A stretch of 64,000 nt of DNA, from the NCBI GenBank assembly GCA_949987705.1, contig OX465281.1, positions 176,528,516 to 176,592,515 on the forward strand. The letters run 5' to 3'. The DNA is from Thereva unica. Taxonomy: Eukaryota; Arthropoda; Insecta; Diptera; Therevidae. Under the pieces are notes generated by a model. It was not told the origin of the DNA and did no database searches. It saw nothing but the letters and a program-made list of their open reading frames with translations. Below are positions 33,583-45,025 of this stretch, piece after piece. Numbering within the stretch: position 1 is the first letter of the stretch; each line of letters starts with the position of its first letter. Both the position numbers and the translations under genes were made by a program.

Positions 33583-34496
33583 CAGTCTTGCAGATAAGTT
33601 TAAGACCACTTGGATATTTAGAATATCGACGAACTTTGGATGCGAATAACTTTCATGCATCGCACTTGACAAAAACAAAATTAGGCAAATAAAAAGTCTG
33701 AAAGATTTGTAAAGAATTGATGTAACTGTAATTCAAATCGCACAAAACTTGTCGAACATAACCAGGCGTTATTGTTTGTTCTTTGAAATGAAGTAAATTC
33801 TTTTCCAGTTCATTTGCGATTTCTCGACTTGAGGCGAATCTGTTACCCTTTACGATTTTGATCAACTCCTTCTTAGCATATTTATCTGAAATTGACGGAC
33901 GTCCTGACCTTGGTTTGTGCTCCACAGATCCAGTTTCTTGGTATCTCTTTATGGTATGTTGTACGCAAGTTTTACTAACTCCTAAAATTAACCCAATTTC
34001 ACGCTGAGATTTCCGTTCTCGATGCAGAGCTACAATCCGGCAAGCTTCTATCGTTTTCTGGTAACCTTCTAACCTTGCTGGCAACCTTCTATCGTTTTCA
34101 GTATAAACTATTGAAAAACAAAGCTTACCTGCCAAAGAATGCTGTTATCTACCTGTAATTTGCCCATTACGCTAATATTTGAAAAAAAAAACCCTTCAAC
34201 TTTAATTAAAGATATTTGCAGCAGTCACAATATCAGCATGGCTTTGTGTATGGGTATATGGTGCACATATAAAGTGGTCTTAAACTTTTCTGCGGCACCA
34301 AAATACTGTTTAAGTTTATATTATAATTTCTTGTAAAGTTAATGGAGAGTGAAATGTATGAATTCGTTACAAATCTTTCAGACTTTTTATTTGCCTAATT
34401 TGGTTTTTGTCAAGTGCGATGCATGAAAGTTATTCGCATCCAAAGTTCGTCGATGTTCTAAATATCTAAGTGGTCTTAAACTTATCTGCAAGACTG
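33583..34496 (-). mobile_element. Internally deleted Tc1-like transposon
   Basis: The ends CAGTCTTGCAGATAAG...CTTATCTGCAAGACTG are inverted for about 130 bp and flanked by TA (33581-33582 and 34497-34498), the Tc1/mariner target. A minus-strand frame (34135-33653) encodes the paired-like helix-turn-helix half of a Tc1 transposase: IVALHRERKSQREIGLILG, then HTIKRYQETGSVEHKPRSGR. It then runs into the right TIR. The DDE catalytic half is missing, so the 914-bp copy cannot encode active transposase. Confidence 0.9.
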
Positions 34497-34789
34497 TATG
34501 TAGGGATAATGAACTTCTCTATAATCGTGACACTGACGGAAAAGTAGATATTCTGGTTGCAAATGATAGGAACTTCAGGGCACTCTTCGTTGAATTTGGT
34601 GACTTTACTCTTCAGCATCATTTGGAAACCGCAGGTTCAATCGCGACATATATCAGTAAAACCACCCAAAATCAACTTATGGAGGCCTGCAAAGACGAAA
34701 TTCAGTAAGCTATTCTGAAAGGAGTTAGAGCGGTAAAGTTTTGCGCAGTTGTATTTGATGAGACGAACGACAATTCTTATACAAAACAC
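34497..34789 (+). pseudogene. hAT transposase, DUF4371-type N-terminal piece
   Basis: The plus strand reads ELLYNRDTDGKVDI, LVEFGDFTLQHHLETAGSIA-like sequence, YISKTTQNQLMEACKDEI, one TAG stop, then VKFCAVVFDETND. This is the DUF4371 region of ZMYM-like hAT transposases, with first catalytic Asp in the FDETND motif. Sequence before the Tc1 insertion (from about 33400) probably belongs to the same gene. A larger transposon interrupts it at 34790. Confidence 0.7.
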
Positions 34790-34839
34790 CCCTGCAAACA
34801 ATTTCTCGGCTCCTCGCTTTCTCGGGCTATTTTCGAAAC

Positions 34840-35349
34840 GAGAGTTATTCGATAAACAATCGTTAAAATGACTCCGAAAGCTTTCACGCTACTTTGATGG
34901 TTTTGTTTGTTTCCCCTTCCAGGTTTTGCTCGGCAGAGAGATTTTCAATCAATGTGTGCGTGTACATGAATATGCAGGGCTGCGCGGATGCGTCATCGGC
35001 AAGTGCATGCGCGGCGTCATTTTTAGTTTTACGCAGTACCCAGTGCAGAGTGCACCCGTGCAGTTGTGATTTTTATTTCAAAGCAATATTTTTAGTGAAA
35101 GTGAAATAAAATTTTGTGTTAATTAATTTTAATTTGTGGTAAGTCATATTTTAAAATAATTTAATCATTTAATTTTAAGTAGAAATTAAAAATGATGTTG
35201 AGCTTTAAAATTATTAAAAGTGATTTTCACGAAATTATTGATGAAATTATTAATATATTTTAAATTGTTCTTAAAGTCAGTGTGGTTATTTAATGTTGCT
35301 GTTATATTGTTAATGTAAAAAGTTTCTTTAATGAGTGTTATTATAATGA
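34840..35349. other. Subterminal and unassigned DNA, no gene seen
   Basis: Holds sequence just inside the left tnp2-type terminus and AT-rich DNA. The small open frame 34894-35109 has no recognisable features. Confidence 0.4.
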
Positions 35350-35723
35350 TTGAGTCTAAAATGTTTGCTTCTATAAATTTAAATTTATGTCCACTAGCTA
35401 TGTTTAGTTTATATTACTATTTCTGATCATTTTGCTTAAAGCAAAAATGGTTTTATTTTCGTATGGAAATTTAGTGAAAATAGTTTCAGAAGTTGTATTG
35501 TAGTCAGCAATAGAATTTGTGTTGAGTGATAATTTAGAAAGTTTGATTAAGTATTTTCATCGCTAATAATTTCGACGGCTTTAGTGTCATAGTCATGTCT
35601 ATACATTAGTACTGTTTTAGCACCTTTGTCGGCTTTTGTTATTATTAAAGAGTCTTTGTGGTCTTTTATAAATTGGTTAGTAGCTTTAATCCATTCTAGT
35701 ACTTCAGGCCAATATTGAAACAT
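35350..35723 (-). pseudogene. Penelope-like retroelement RT fragment
   Basis: The minus strand from 35723 reads VLEWIKATNQFIKDH, then SLIITKADKGAKTVLM and HDYDTKAVEIIS. After a shift, LSKLSLNTNS and FPYENKTIFALSK-like sequence follow. The TKADKG...DY.TK pattern is the start of the reverse transcriptase domain of Penelope-like elements. No GIY-YIG endonuclease or complete palm is present. It is too short for the clade to be named. Confidence 0.6.
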
Positions 35724-35730
35724 AGTTTAC

Positions 35731-36612
35731 ACAGGGTGTATTGTTTAAGTTGACACACCGGCCGGCTGTGGATAGGTTTTGGATAGACGAGCAAAAATAC
35801 GTATGGGAGAGGGGGTGAAATCGTAACGGTTTAGCCGCTAGGGCGTTTTGAATTTTTTTTGGTAGAGTTTTACATATCACTGTATTTTTGTAACCCTATA
35901 ACCTATTTTCATTAATAAGGTATGTACCAATGAACGTAGAATACTCCCACCTATCTAAAACTGTAAAATTCAAGGTTCCACCCTACCAACTTCCAGAGTT
36001 ATGAGTCGTCAAAGTCAAAACTTTGGTTTTTTTTAACTAAAATTTCAACTAAAACCATCTTTTTCTCCGACAAATACGTGATAAACATTTTTTTTTTCCA
36101 AAATTAGAGAGCTTGGAGTATTTCCTATGAATAATGTCCAGACAATTTTTATGCTGCGGCCTTTAGTTTTGAAGTTATAAGCAATTTTGATGTTAAAAGC
36201 CTTATGTCAAAAAGTACCAAATAAGGCCAAGGCTTTCTAATTTTGGAAAAAAATGTAGGTTTATCACGTATTTGTTGGAGAAAAAAGTGGTTTTAGTTGA
36301 AATTTTAGTTAAAAAAAACCAAAGTTTTGACTTTGACGACTCATAACTCTGGAAGTTGGTAGGGTGGAACCTTGAATTTTACAGTTTTAGATAGGTGGGA
36401 GTATTCTGCCTTCATTTGTACCCTATTAATGAAAATAGGTTATAGGGTTACAAAAATATAGAGTGATATGTAAAACTCTACCAAAAAAAATTCAAAACGC
36501 CCTAGCGGCTAAACCGTTACGATTTTACCCCCTCTCCCATACGTATTTTTGCTCGTCTATCCAAAACCTATCCACAGCCGGCCGGTCTGTCAACTTAAAC
36601 AATACACCCTGT
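35731..36612. repeat. Foldback element: near-perfect inverted repeat of about 0.43-kb arms
   Basis: The outer ends are ACAGGGTGTATTG and CAATACACCCTGT. The arms mirror each other through GGCCGGCTGTGGATAGG, GCCGCTAGGGCG and on to a short centre at about 36170. The transcript would be a hairpin of about 430 bp. No coding capacity. Flanks (TTTAC / ATATT) show no clear duplication. Confidence 0.85.
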
Positions 36613-37871
36613 ATATTCAACGTAATTTTTCCTTTTTTTCGTTTTTGGTACGTGTAGCCTAATTTTTAAAAATAAAAAACAACCATTTGTTAAATTTTTT
36701 TATTTATTTTAATTATTATAAGTCTCAACATCTACAAAAGATCCAACATCATTTAATAACAAATTTAATTTTAACAATTTAGAATATTCCATAAACCATA
36801 TTCAATATTTCTATGAAAAAAAAACCCTTCCGAATAATTGTTTTTATGTTTTTGTAATTTAAATTAGTCGTCCAGATCGTGCATTATCTTCTATAACACC
36901 GTCGTCAAAAAATCTTTTACAAATGTTATGAATTGTTAAACTAAAATTTAATATTCCCGAGATTTCATTTTTTCCGGTGATGAATTGCCAAGGACCCTTA
37001 GTTGATACTGGTATTTTCTTCCTTATTCACCATTTAGATATAAATTTACTATTAAATAAGCTTCCTTCCAGCGTAACTGTTCAAAAATTACTACTATTTA
37101 TGGTTTACAATTGGACTGAACATAATTAAATTACATAATTATTTTATGCCTATTTCTTGGTAATTAATGTAACTTGTGTTCTTCCAAAACCTATTCATAT
37201 TCACACCATTTTGAAGGGTTATTATTATGTTGGCTGTTTTTTATAAAGGAATTGGAATTTCTTAATTTATGTTTTGTATTTTACTAGTTATGGGTACATC
37301 AAATAACATAAAATAATAAAAAAAATTATCAAATAAAATTAATTAATATCGTACTTTTTCTAAGGCAAATTCATTTGTTCCAAAACTTTTTCGCCCACTG
37401 CACTTTGTTTGTCGCACTATATGACGCTGAGGAGAAATTACATAAAAACAATTATCCGAAAGGGTTTTTTTTCCTAGAAATATATTTAGTTTCACTTCAG
37501 TACCTGGTTTATGGAATAAGTATTGTATTTCCTTCCTTTATTCGTTCACTCACTGAACTCATGTCTTTCTATTGCTAATTATACCGGCAATAAACCTACT
37601 AATTACACTGGTACCCTAATAAAAAACCTCTTTTGAGGTTCTGTAAAGTTGCCGGCTTTACAATATTTTCAAAGTATGGAAGTGCATTCAACATTTTATT
37701 GAGGGTTTCCCAGGTTATTTTGTTAACGGTACCCTTAAATTATAAGAACGTTTTCTAAAAATAATTTCAAGCTAATTAAATTTTTGAAATATAGTTTTAT
37801 TGTAAATTATTTGACTAAGTTCTATGGTGAATTTCTAATTTCAGGTGGGTGTTTGTTTTTTATATAGAATA
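36613..37871. other. Leader/intron-like AT-rich DNA, no gene seen
   Basis: No supported gene. TTCTAATTTCAG just before 37845 looks like a splice acceptor feeding the tnp2 transposase, so the region may hold a 5' exon or intron of that gene. Confidence 0.4.
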
Positions 37872-39803
37872 ATGCATCCAACAAAAAAAATTCGTAGAGA
37901 AGCACAGGATTTGGTGTCTTCTTTATTGAGTAAAAGCTGTCACACCTCCCACAATCCCAGTCCTATATCCTCGTCATCCCAAAATATTGTACACCATCCA
38001 TCAACCTCATTTGATTCTCTTGAAACACCCGAATTGCAACAAAGTTTTGAAAATTTTTCGGATTCAAGCTTTGAATCTGATGAAGAAACTATTCCTTCAT
38101 CTGCAAATGAAGATTTTTCAAATAAGTTGGGTCAGTGGGCCATAAAGCATCAAATAACTAATGATGCATTTAGGGATTTACTTTCTATTTTATCGGATAA
38201 AATACCTTCCATTCCGCGGGATCCACGAACCCTTAAAAGAACTCCGCGGGAAATAGCAAGTGTACCCTTAGATGATGGCGAGTATGTCCAATATGGTTTG
38301 AAAGATGGTCTAACAGACTTTCTAATTTCACACGAATATAACCAATCATCGTTTACGTTGGACTTTAATATTGATGGTTTACCTGTTACGAAAAGTTCTC
38401 GTAGACAAGTGTGGCCGATTCTATGTAACATTGTAGAAACGTCTTACGTGTTTTTAGTTGGTACATACGCTGGACTTAGCAAGCCTAAAAATTCTGATGA
38501 ATACTTATCTCCTTTTGTTTCGGAATTAAAACAAATTATTGAGGAAGGGATAACTTTTAACAACAAATTGTTTTCTGTCACTCTAAGAGCATTTATTTTT
38601 GATGCACCGGCCAGGTCATTTGTGTTAAAAACCAAGGGTCATACAGGATACTACTGCTGTATAAAATGCACTCAAAGAGGTGAAATGTATGGTAGATAAA
38701 TAATAATTCAACTTGAAAATTGTGAACTGCGTACGAACGATTCATACCGTAGACGTGTTCAACGAGAACATCACAATCAATTTGCCCCCACAATGTTGGA
38801 AAGTTTACCAATAGATGTTATTAAGCAGGTACCCTTTGACTATATGCATGTTGTGTGTTTAGGAGTTACCAAGTCTTTGCTAGTAGCCTGGGTAAAATCT
38901 AAAGGGTTCCACTATTCTCTATCCAGCCATAAAGTTTCAAAATTAGATAACCTACTTCTTGATATCAAACCACAAATACCATTCGAATTTTCAAGGACTC
39001 CCCGAAATTTATGTGATTTAGATAGATGGAAAGCTACAGAGCTACGTCAATTCCTACTGTATACAGGTCCTTTCATATTAAAATTTGTATTAGATGAAGA
39101 AAGGTACAAACACTTTTTAAAATTATCTTTGGCAATCAGAATACTATTAAATAAAGACGATTGCTTTGGGAACAATGCATGCGCTCATGAGCTACTTTGT
39201 AGTTTTGTTAAAGACGTACCTGGTTTGTATGGGAAAGAGTACCTTACTTATAATTTTCACTGCCTAACCCATTTAGCAGGCGACGTTAGAAACTATGGGA
39301 GTTTAGAAAATTTCAGTTCCTTCAAATATGAAAATTTTTTACATAAATTAAAAAAAATTGTGAGAAAGGGAAGTTTCATTTGTTCTCAAATTTATAATCG
39401 ATTGGTCGAGAGAAGTTTGAATTATTCTTATGAACCCTTAAAAACAAATCCTGTGTTTGGAAAATGGGACGGTTATAGTTTTGAGAGTGTTATAATAAAT
39501 GATTTTAAATTGTCGATCAAGCATCCAAATAACTTTTACATTACCCAGGAAAATGAAATTTATAAATTACATTGCATAAAAAAAGAACAAACGAAGCCTG
39601 TTTTTGAGAGTTACATGGCACAAAACCTTTCACAATATTTTTATAATCCTATTAATTCTTCAGAATTTAATATTTTTTCTTGTAATAATTTAGAATTAAA
39701 TGCAGATACAGTAAGACATTCTTTGGAGGATATTTCGAAAAAAATACTTGTATTTAACATTGAGTCTGAAAATAATATTTTTGTCATTCCTTTTATCCAT
39801 TAA
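37872..39803 (+). pseudogene. tnp2-family transposase with one in-frame stop
   Basis: About 640 codons in a single frame from MHPTKKIRREAQDL, interrupted only by a TAA at about 38697. Diagnostic parts are a Ser-rich N terminus; FNIDGLPVTKSSRRQVWPIL; FLVGTYAGLSKPKN; RAFIFDAPARSFVLKTKGHTG with a following YYCCIKC zinc-like pair; PFDYMHVVCLGVTKSLL; YNFHCLTHLAGDVRNYGSLE; and FSSFKYENFLHKLKK. This is the animal transposase family annotated as tnp2, with catalytic residues expected in the IDG, DAPA and D.MH segments. The stop lies just after the CIKC motif. A splice acceptor precedes the start. It would mobilise the 34790-41817 element. Confidence 0.75.
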
Positions 39804-39921
39804 CTTCCATTCCTATTTATAAAATAAAACCATTAAAAAATATAACCTATTTTCCTTTAAACCACTCTTTTTTGTTATTTGTTGTGACGGCTTTTACTCA
39901 ATTATTTATTGATTAGACGAG

Positions 39922-40776
39922 ATGGATTCTTCAAATTTTGCTTATAATAAACCCGAAACATCAAAAAGGGCAAGGGAGGAAGCAACTAAAATGGAAAACC
40001 TTCCAAAAAAAGGTAAGTCCATCATAACCAACATTTCTAGAAAAAGTAATTGAATTTTTGTAGACAAAGTGCACAGCAGCTCCAATGAGCAAGTACTAAA
40101 AGAAGTTCGAAAGCTTCGTGAGGATCTAACAGCGATCCTCACAAATATCACAAGCGAGCTATTGAGCTTAAAAACTGAATTAAGGGGGAAATTAGTTTCG
40201 TCTTCAGGCACACATGCAATTTTTGAAGAAATATGCCTACCGTTTCCAACAATAAACGAGTTAGAAGAATTTGAGGAGAAAATAAAGGCAAATAGCAACA
40301 AATTTATAGAATTGGTAATTTTGTTTAACAATTCAAGGATTGCAAATAATATTTATATTTCAGGAAAACGCATTTCAAAGGCAGGGTCTGGTAGATCCCA
40401 ACAAATTTATTAAAAAAAATTTGCAACTTCTTTTTAAAGATGAAGTTGCAAAGGAATTCAACTGGTTGGGGGTTAACGAAAAAAAAAGCGCCAGGAATTT
40501 GCGGATAATAGCAGCGTTGAAAAGTATAGTCTTTATTTGGTTTTATAAATGTATATTTAATAATAAATACATAAATATTTATTGTAGATGCATTTCACCA
40601 CAAATTTAAAGGTTTGCCGGATGAAACATTCGACAAAATGGCGATGAAGCATTTCCAGTACGCGAAAGACAGATTGGAAAAAAAACAAAAATATAAAGAA
40701 ACAAAAAAAAGTAATTTATAATATCTATATATTATTTCAATTTATTAATTCCGTTTTTTTCAGAAGCCGATGTGTG
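39922..40776 (+). CDS. DUF4806-like accessory protein, five putative exons
   Basis: ATG at 39922. Exons inferred from splice signals: 39922-40012 (GTAAGT donor), 40064-40314 (after TTTTTGTAG), 40364-40523 (after TATATTTCAG), 40588-40709 (after TATTGTAG) and 40764-40776 (after TTTTTTTCAG). The second exon encodes LKEVRKLREDLTAI coiled coil and EEICLPFPTINELEEFEEKI. The third gives LVDPNKFIKKNLQLLFKDEVAKEFNWLG, KKSARNL and AALKS. This layout, with a FNWLG motif and a C-terminal Lys-rich tail, matches the DUF4806 domain often found beside tnp2 transposases in insects. Its role in transposition is unknown. No internal stop is seen in the inferred exons. Confidence 0.6.
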
Positions 40777-40883
40777 AACATTTTGGATTTGGATTGGATT
40801 GGATTTTCATTTTATTTATTAATTTTTTTTTAATTCAAAGATAATTTTTTTATTATTCTCAGTAATTTATTTTTATTATTATC

Positions 40884-41140
40884 CAACGAATGTAATTTTT
40901 TATTTATTATTATAATTAGTATTTTTTTAATGTACCTAAACACAAGGAATGTGATTTTTTATTTATTATTATAATTAGTATTTTTTTAATGTACCTAAAC
41001 ACAACGAATGTGATTTTTTATTTATTATTATAATTAGTATTTTTTTAATGTACCTAAACACAACGAATGTGATTTTTTATTTATTATTATAATTAGTATT
41101 TTTTTAATGTACCTAAACACAACGAATGTGATTTTTTTAT
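40884..41140. repeat. 59-bp tandem repeat, about four copies
   Basis: Units containing GTGATTTTTTATTTATTATT, ATAATTAGTA, then TTTTTTTAATGTACC and AAACACAACGAAT start at about 40891, 40950, 41009, 41068 and 41127. Spacing is exactly 59 bp and copies are almost identical, so the array is recent. AT-rich, non-coding. Confidence 0.9.
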
Positions 41141-41384
41141 TCTGATGTATTTCAATTTTCTACAATATATATTAGTTTATATGTATTAGTTTTATTTCTT
41201 ATATCAAAATAAATAAATTTTACAAAATGCAAAGTAAATCGGAGAAACAATAAGTTTTAATAAAAGCACTAAACAAAGTAAAAAAAATTACTCCTGTCAC
41301 TATTTGCTATTAATTATCAAATAAATTAAGTATTCGAGATTTTGTACCTAAATAAATGCGAAATCAAAACAATATTTCAATTTC

Positions 41385-41710
41385 AATATGAGTATGCGAT
41401 TCGGTATCGAAATGAGTATGCGATTCGATATTGATATGAATATGCGATTCGATTTCGTTGCGAGTATGAGATTCGATAGTTGTATTAGTACGCGATTCGA
41501 TATCGAAACGAGTATGCGATACGATATCGTTACGAGTATACGATTCGATATCGATTCTAGTAAGCGATTCCATATCGATACGAATAATTGATTGGCTATC
41601 GACACAAGTAAGCGATTCGATATCGTTACGAGTATGCGGATCGATTTCGATATGACCATGCGATTCGTTATCAACACGAGTAAGCGATTCGATATCTTGC
41701 TCCGCTTTTA
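41385..41710. repeat. 24-bp subterminal tandem repeat array, about 13 copies
   Basis: Degenerate units of the form GAGTATGCGATTCGATATCG plus four bases. Because the unit is a multiple of three, open frames with 8-residue periodicity (minus strand SNRILVSI, NRLLVSI and similar) run across both strands. It lies about 100 bp inside the right end of the tnp2-type element, where transposase-binding repeats are expected in CACTA-like elements. Confidence 0.8.
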
Positions 41711-41817
41711 TTACCTTCGAATTCGTTAACGAATCGTTTACGAATTCGATATCAAAGCAAGCTTTCGCTTTTGGCAAATCGTTCTCGAATCGTTTTCGAA
41801 TCGAAATGTTTGCAGGG

Positions 41818-42050
41818 CTAGCTTATCCTACTACTACTACTGCAACAGAGCAATCAGAGAATTTCATCACATTTTGCGATGCATACCAAGCTATTCGTTC
41901 CGAGGATATCATCATCGATCTGTGTGAGAAATTCGACTTGGACCTAAAATATTTGGTTGGAATTAGAACAGATGCCCTTTTCGAAAACGTCAACGATTCG
42001 TTTTTGACTAAAGTCAAGAGTTCGAAAAGTTTGTGACGCAAAAGTCAAAT
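41818..42050 (+). pseudogene. hAT transposase, middle piece
   Basis: Directly right of the tnp2-type terminus the plus strand reads ENFITFCDAYQAIRSEDI, then DLCEKFDLDLKYLVGIRTD. This is the hAT segment that carries a conserved G.GTD-type motif following the DUF4371 region at 34.5-34.8 kb. The next residues (ALFENVNDSF) are degraded, and PIF/Harbinger sequence begins soon after. Confidence 0.55.
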
Positions 42051-42135
42051 GTTCATAAACTCTGTGACTGTGCAAGTGATTGTAGTAATCCGTGCAATAA
42101 GGCATCCTTTTTAGATTCAATTCAAATTGCAAAGA

Positions 42136-42786
42136 TGTCAGAAGAACTAAGGTAAATATTTTTTATACATATACGATAGATCTAGAGGTTTTATATGTTT
42201 TTTAAGCAGTAAATAGATAAATTGTTTGATTTTTAGTGAAACTCAATATTGGACGAAAAATCAAATCAAGATTTTGGTTTCGACAAGAATAACATTTGAA
42301 GAGGAATTCAATAAAGGACGAAAGAAAAAAAGTGTGTTATGGAACATGTTAGTTCATGATATCAAAAAAATAGATGAAAAATTTCCGTTTTCAAAAGAAG
42401 CTTGTAAAGTAAAGTTCACGAATCTGTTTACTACTTATAAAAGGATTAAACAGAGAAATACCAAAACTGGAAGAAATGCTACCAATTGGGAATACTATCA
42501 TGATTTCGATACCACCTACGGCTCCTCATCTTTTATCTCACCTCCTACCAATAATTTAATTTCAAGCCTAGATGATAGCGCAGCTTCTTCAGATGGTCCG
42601 ACAGTATGTTCAGATGAGCCAGTTTCAAAAAAAAATAAAAAAGAAAATGAGATATTAAGTTTCTTAAAAGAGGAAGCTGTTCAAGCTGAAAAAAGGCATA
42701 AAGAGGTTCTCGAGGTAGAACTAGAAAGAATAAACCAATTAAAAGAGCTAAGAAAGGTGTTGGCAAATTTGTCTGAAAAAAATTAG
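42136..42786 (+). CDS. PIF/Harbinger Myb/SANT-like DNA-binding protein
   Basis: Two exons. Exon 1 (42136-42151) is ATGTCAGAAGAACTAAG before a GTAAAT donor. Exon 2 starts after TTTGATTTTTAG at about 42235 and runs to 42786. The protein starts MSEELSETQYWTKNQIKILV. A trihelix/MADF-like domain follows, with FNKGRKKKSVLWNMLVHDI, FSKEACKVKFTNLFTTYKRI and WEYYHDFD. After that come an acidic Ser-rich linker and a C-terminal coiled coil rich in Glu and Lys. In Harbinger elements this partner brings the transposase to the nucleus and the termini. It is convergent with the transposase gene. No stop is seen, so it may be intact. Confidence 0.75.
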
Positions 42787-42920
42787 TAAAGATTTATAAG
42801 TATTTTTTTTTTTTTGATTGTGAACGATGAGGCTTTTGTTTTGTTAGTTGGAAAATGTTTTGATTATAAAATAAAAATAAGTCGTTTTTATGTAGCTTTT
42901 ATTTCAACATTAAACAAAAT

Positions 42921-44212
42921 TTAACACATGAACAAATGGGCCAACATATCTCGTTTTTGTTTTGCTGCATTAAAACTTGTTTCACTGCTCTCACTAAAGA
43001 AGTCACACGTGGTACTTTCATTATCATTCTCATGATCATCGAAGATAAGGTTTTGTAAATCAATTCCTTCACTTTCAATGATAAAGTTATGTAAAACTAT
43101 GCATGATATGACGATATATTTGACTTCTTGTAAATTATAACTTTGTAAATATTTTAAAATTCGGAACTTTTCTTTTAGAACACCGAATGCTTGTTCTATA
43201 CACACCCTTGTTGAACTAAGATGCCAATTAAACTTTTTTTGCATCCCAGTAAGAAAACCATTATCTCGAAACGGAACCATAAGATATTTACTAAGTGGAT
43301 ACGCGGAGTCCCCTAAAAGATGACTATCTTCTGGTAGAAGTATGGTCCCAGTTTCCAATTTTTCTCTTAGAGGGCTATTTTTCCATACGCATGCATCGTG
43401 GGATCTACCAGGCCATCCGAAAAATACATCGAGGAATCGTAATTGGGAATCACAAACACCCTATATAAAATAATAACCATTAACTTGTTAAGTACTTTAT
43501 TTTGTAAATCAAACTATACATACTTGCAAAATTATTGAATGCGTCCCTTTGCGATTGTAATAGCTATTGCTATCGTCTTTAGGGGTAGGGATCTGGATAT
43601 GTGTTGAGTCAATGCATCCTATAACATTTGGAAATGGCTTTTCTTGCCGTATATTTTGAAAACTTTCCATTATTTTTCTCACTTCGTCTCTAGATTTTGG
43701 CCATCTCACCAATTTTTTCAAAAAAGTGCTGAGAAGACGTGTCATCTTTTTAAATATTAAAAATGCACTTCCTAAACCAACGTCGAATCTGTCATCTATA
43801 ATCCGAAATCCTGTTTGGTTACCTAATCTCCAAATCGTTAAATATAAAGATTTTTCAATATCAACTTTTGGTCTTCCAGTCCATTCGTTCTTCCAGTGGG
43901 GTTCCAGCAATTTAACAAGTTTCTGCAGATTATGAGATAATAAATTTTTTTACTAAAACGAGATGTTACCTGAAACGTAGATTTCTTCATACGAAAGTGT
44001 GTTTTGAATATATCGTCTGGATATTGTTTTATCTGTTCAACGTAATTTGTTATTTTTGGTACGTGCCTCTTACAACCACCATTTTTTAAAAATTTTACCA
44101 GTAGAATGTTTCTATATAATTTTTTCCGATTTTTTTCACTTTCCGTTTTTATTGTACTCCCTGAACAACCCTCTAATAATTCGTCTAGTATTATATTTAT
44201 TAATGCATCCAT
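42921..44212 (-). CDS. PIF/Harbinger transposase (HARBI1-like), three exons
   Basis: Minus strand, start at 44212 (MDALINIILDELLEG). Exons from splice signals: 44212-43970, 43922-43524 and 43460-42921, with GTAACA and GTATGT donors and CTGCAG and TATATAG acceptors. DDE residues: first Asp in NVIGCIDSTHIQIP, second in HLLGDSAYPLSKYLMVPF, Glu in CIEQAFGVLKEKFRIL. Before the core, RLGNQTGFRIIDDRFDVGLG is the helix-turn-helix-like region of the family. The C terminus is acidic and ends QKRDMLAHLFMC. Introns within the catalytic domain are normal for animal Harbingers. All three exons are open, so this copy may be intact apart from unlocated termini. Confidence 0.8.
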
Positions 44213-45025
44213 TTTAGTTCTAAAAATGCATTATTGAAAACACCCGTAATTAATTTATACATATATCCATATACTAATGTACAAAAGCTAAAATTATGAA
44301 ATGGCTTGTTTTTATGAATATGAATCCAAATGACAGGAAAAGCAACTAAACGTTAATTTACATCAACAGTTGCCATCGCAACAATGCAGTCGTGATGAGC
44401 ATTCGTTTGCTGATTACATCAAAATTTTGATGTGATCGCAAAGTCATTGACGTTTATGAAAACGGCCATAGTTGCTCGCTAATGGCGTCTGATTTGAAAG
44501 GGGTATGTCAGGACTTCGCGCAAGACGTTGTTCTTGCAGTAATCATTTGTTAACAATTCTTTATTAAAATTTTCCAAAGTTTTAAATTGTCGCAATGCTT
44601 CAGGAACAATGAGAGCTAACGGCTAACGGTTTTGCAAACCTTTTTAAAAAAAATATTGGTGGCTAATCACTTAACGACTTTGCTAGACTGGTAGAAACCA
44701 ACTTCACTAGTTGGGTAGAAAATCACGTTGGGCACATGCAGTTTGAGGGTGAACAATTAATAAAAAAGTGTGACGCACTTAATGAGATTTCGGTGTGGGA
44801 GGACGCGAAAACTGCATCTGCTGCGGCAAATCTTCGTCTTGTACTTTTCAGCCTAGAGTTTCCGATTTCATCTGCTTGGTTAAATGACGTTCTAGGCGTG
44901 TATAATATTCGTACTATTTGATTTTTTATCATAGTCATTAATAACATTATAAACTTTTACTTTTCGTACGTATCTGGTACAACTTTACCTTTGAGCCGAA
45001 TACTCCAAACGTCTTCATTAGATTT
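44213..45025 (+). pseudogene. Harbinger right flank and probable hAT C-terminal remnant
   Basis: The first part (to about 44520) is non-coding and should contain the right Harbinger end. An internal CATCAAAATTTTGATG palindrome lies at about 44418. Further right, 44736-44921 reads NLRLVLFSLEFPISSAW and VLGVYNIRT. This resembles the dimerisation region of hAT transposases (family pattern F-P-x-S-x-A...V...N) and fits the plus-strand order of the other hAT pieces. Weak evidence. Confidence 0.35.

Larger units (their letters stand above)
34790..41817 (+). mobile_element. 7-kb tnp2-type (CACTA-like) DNA transposon
   Basis: CCCTGCAAACA at 34790 is matched in reverse complement by TGTTTGCAGGG ending at 41817. 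hAT transposase sequence stops on the left side and resumes on the right side of this interval. Inside are a tnp2-family transposase (37872-39803), a spliced DUF4806-like gene (39922-40776) and a subterminal 24-bp repeat array (41385-41710), an arrangement common in CACTA/EnSpm-type elements. No matching target duplication was identified. A Penelope fragment and a foldback element are nested at 35.35-36.61 kb. Confidence 0.6.

Noticed and set aside
40884..41710. CRISPR-like array
   Set aside because: The repeats are contiguous without unique spacers, and the DNA is eukaryotic.
41806..42036. Independent small gene starting at 41806
   Set aside because: Its first codons are the terminus of the tnp2-type element, and the rest is a hAT transposase segment.
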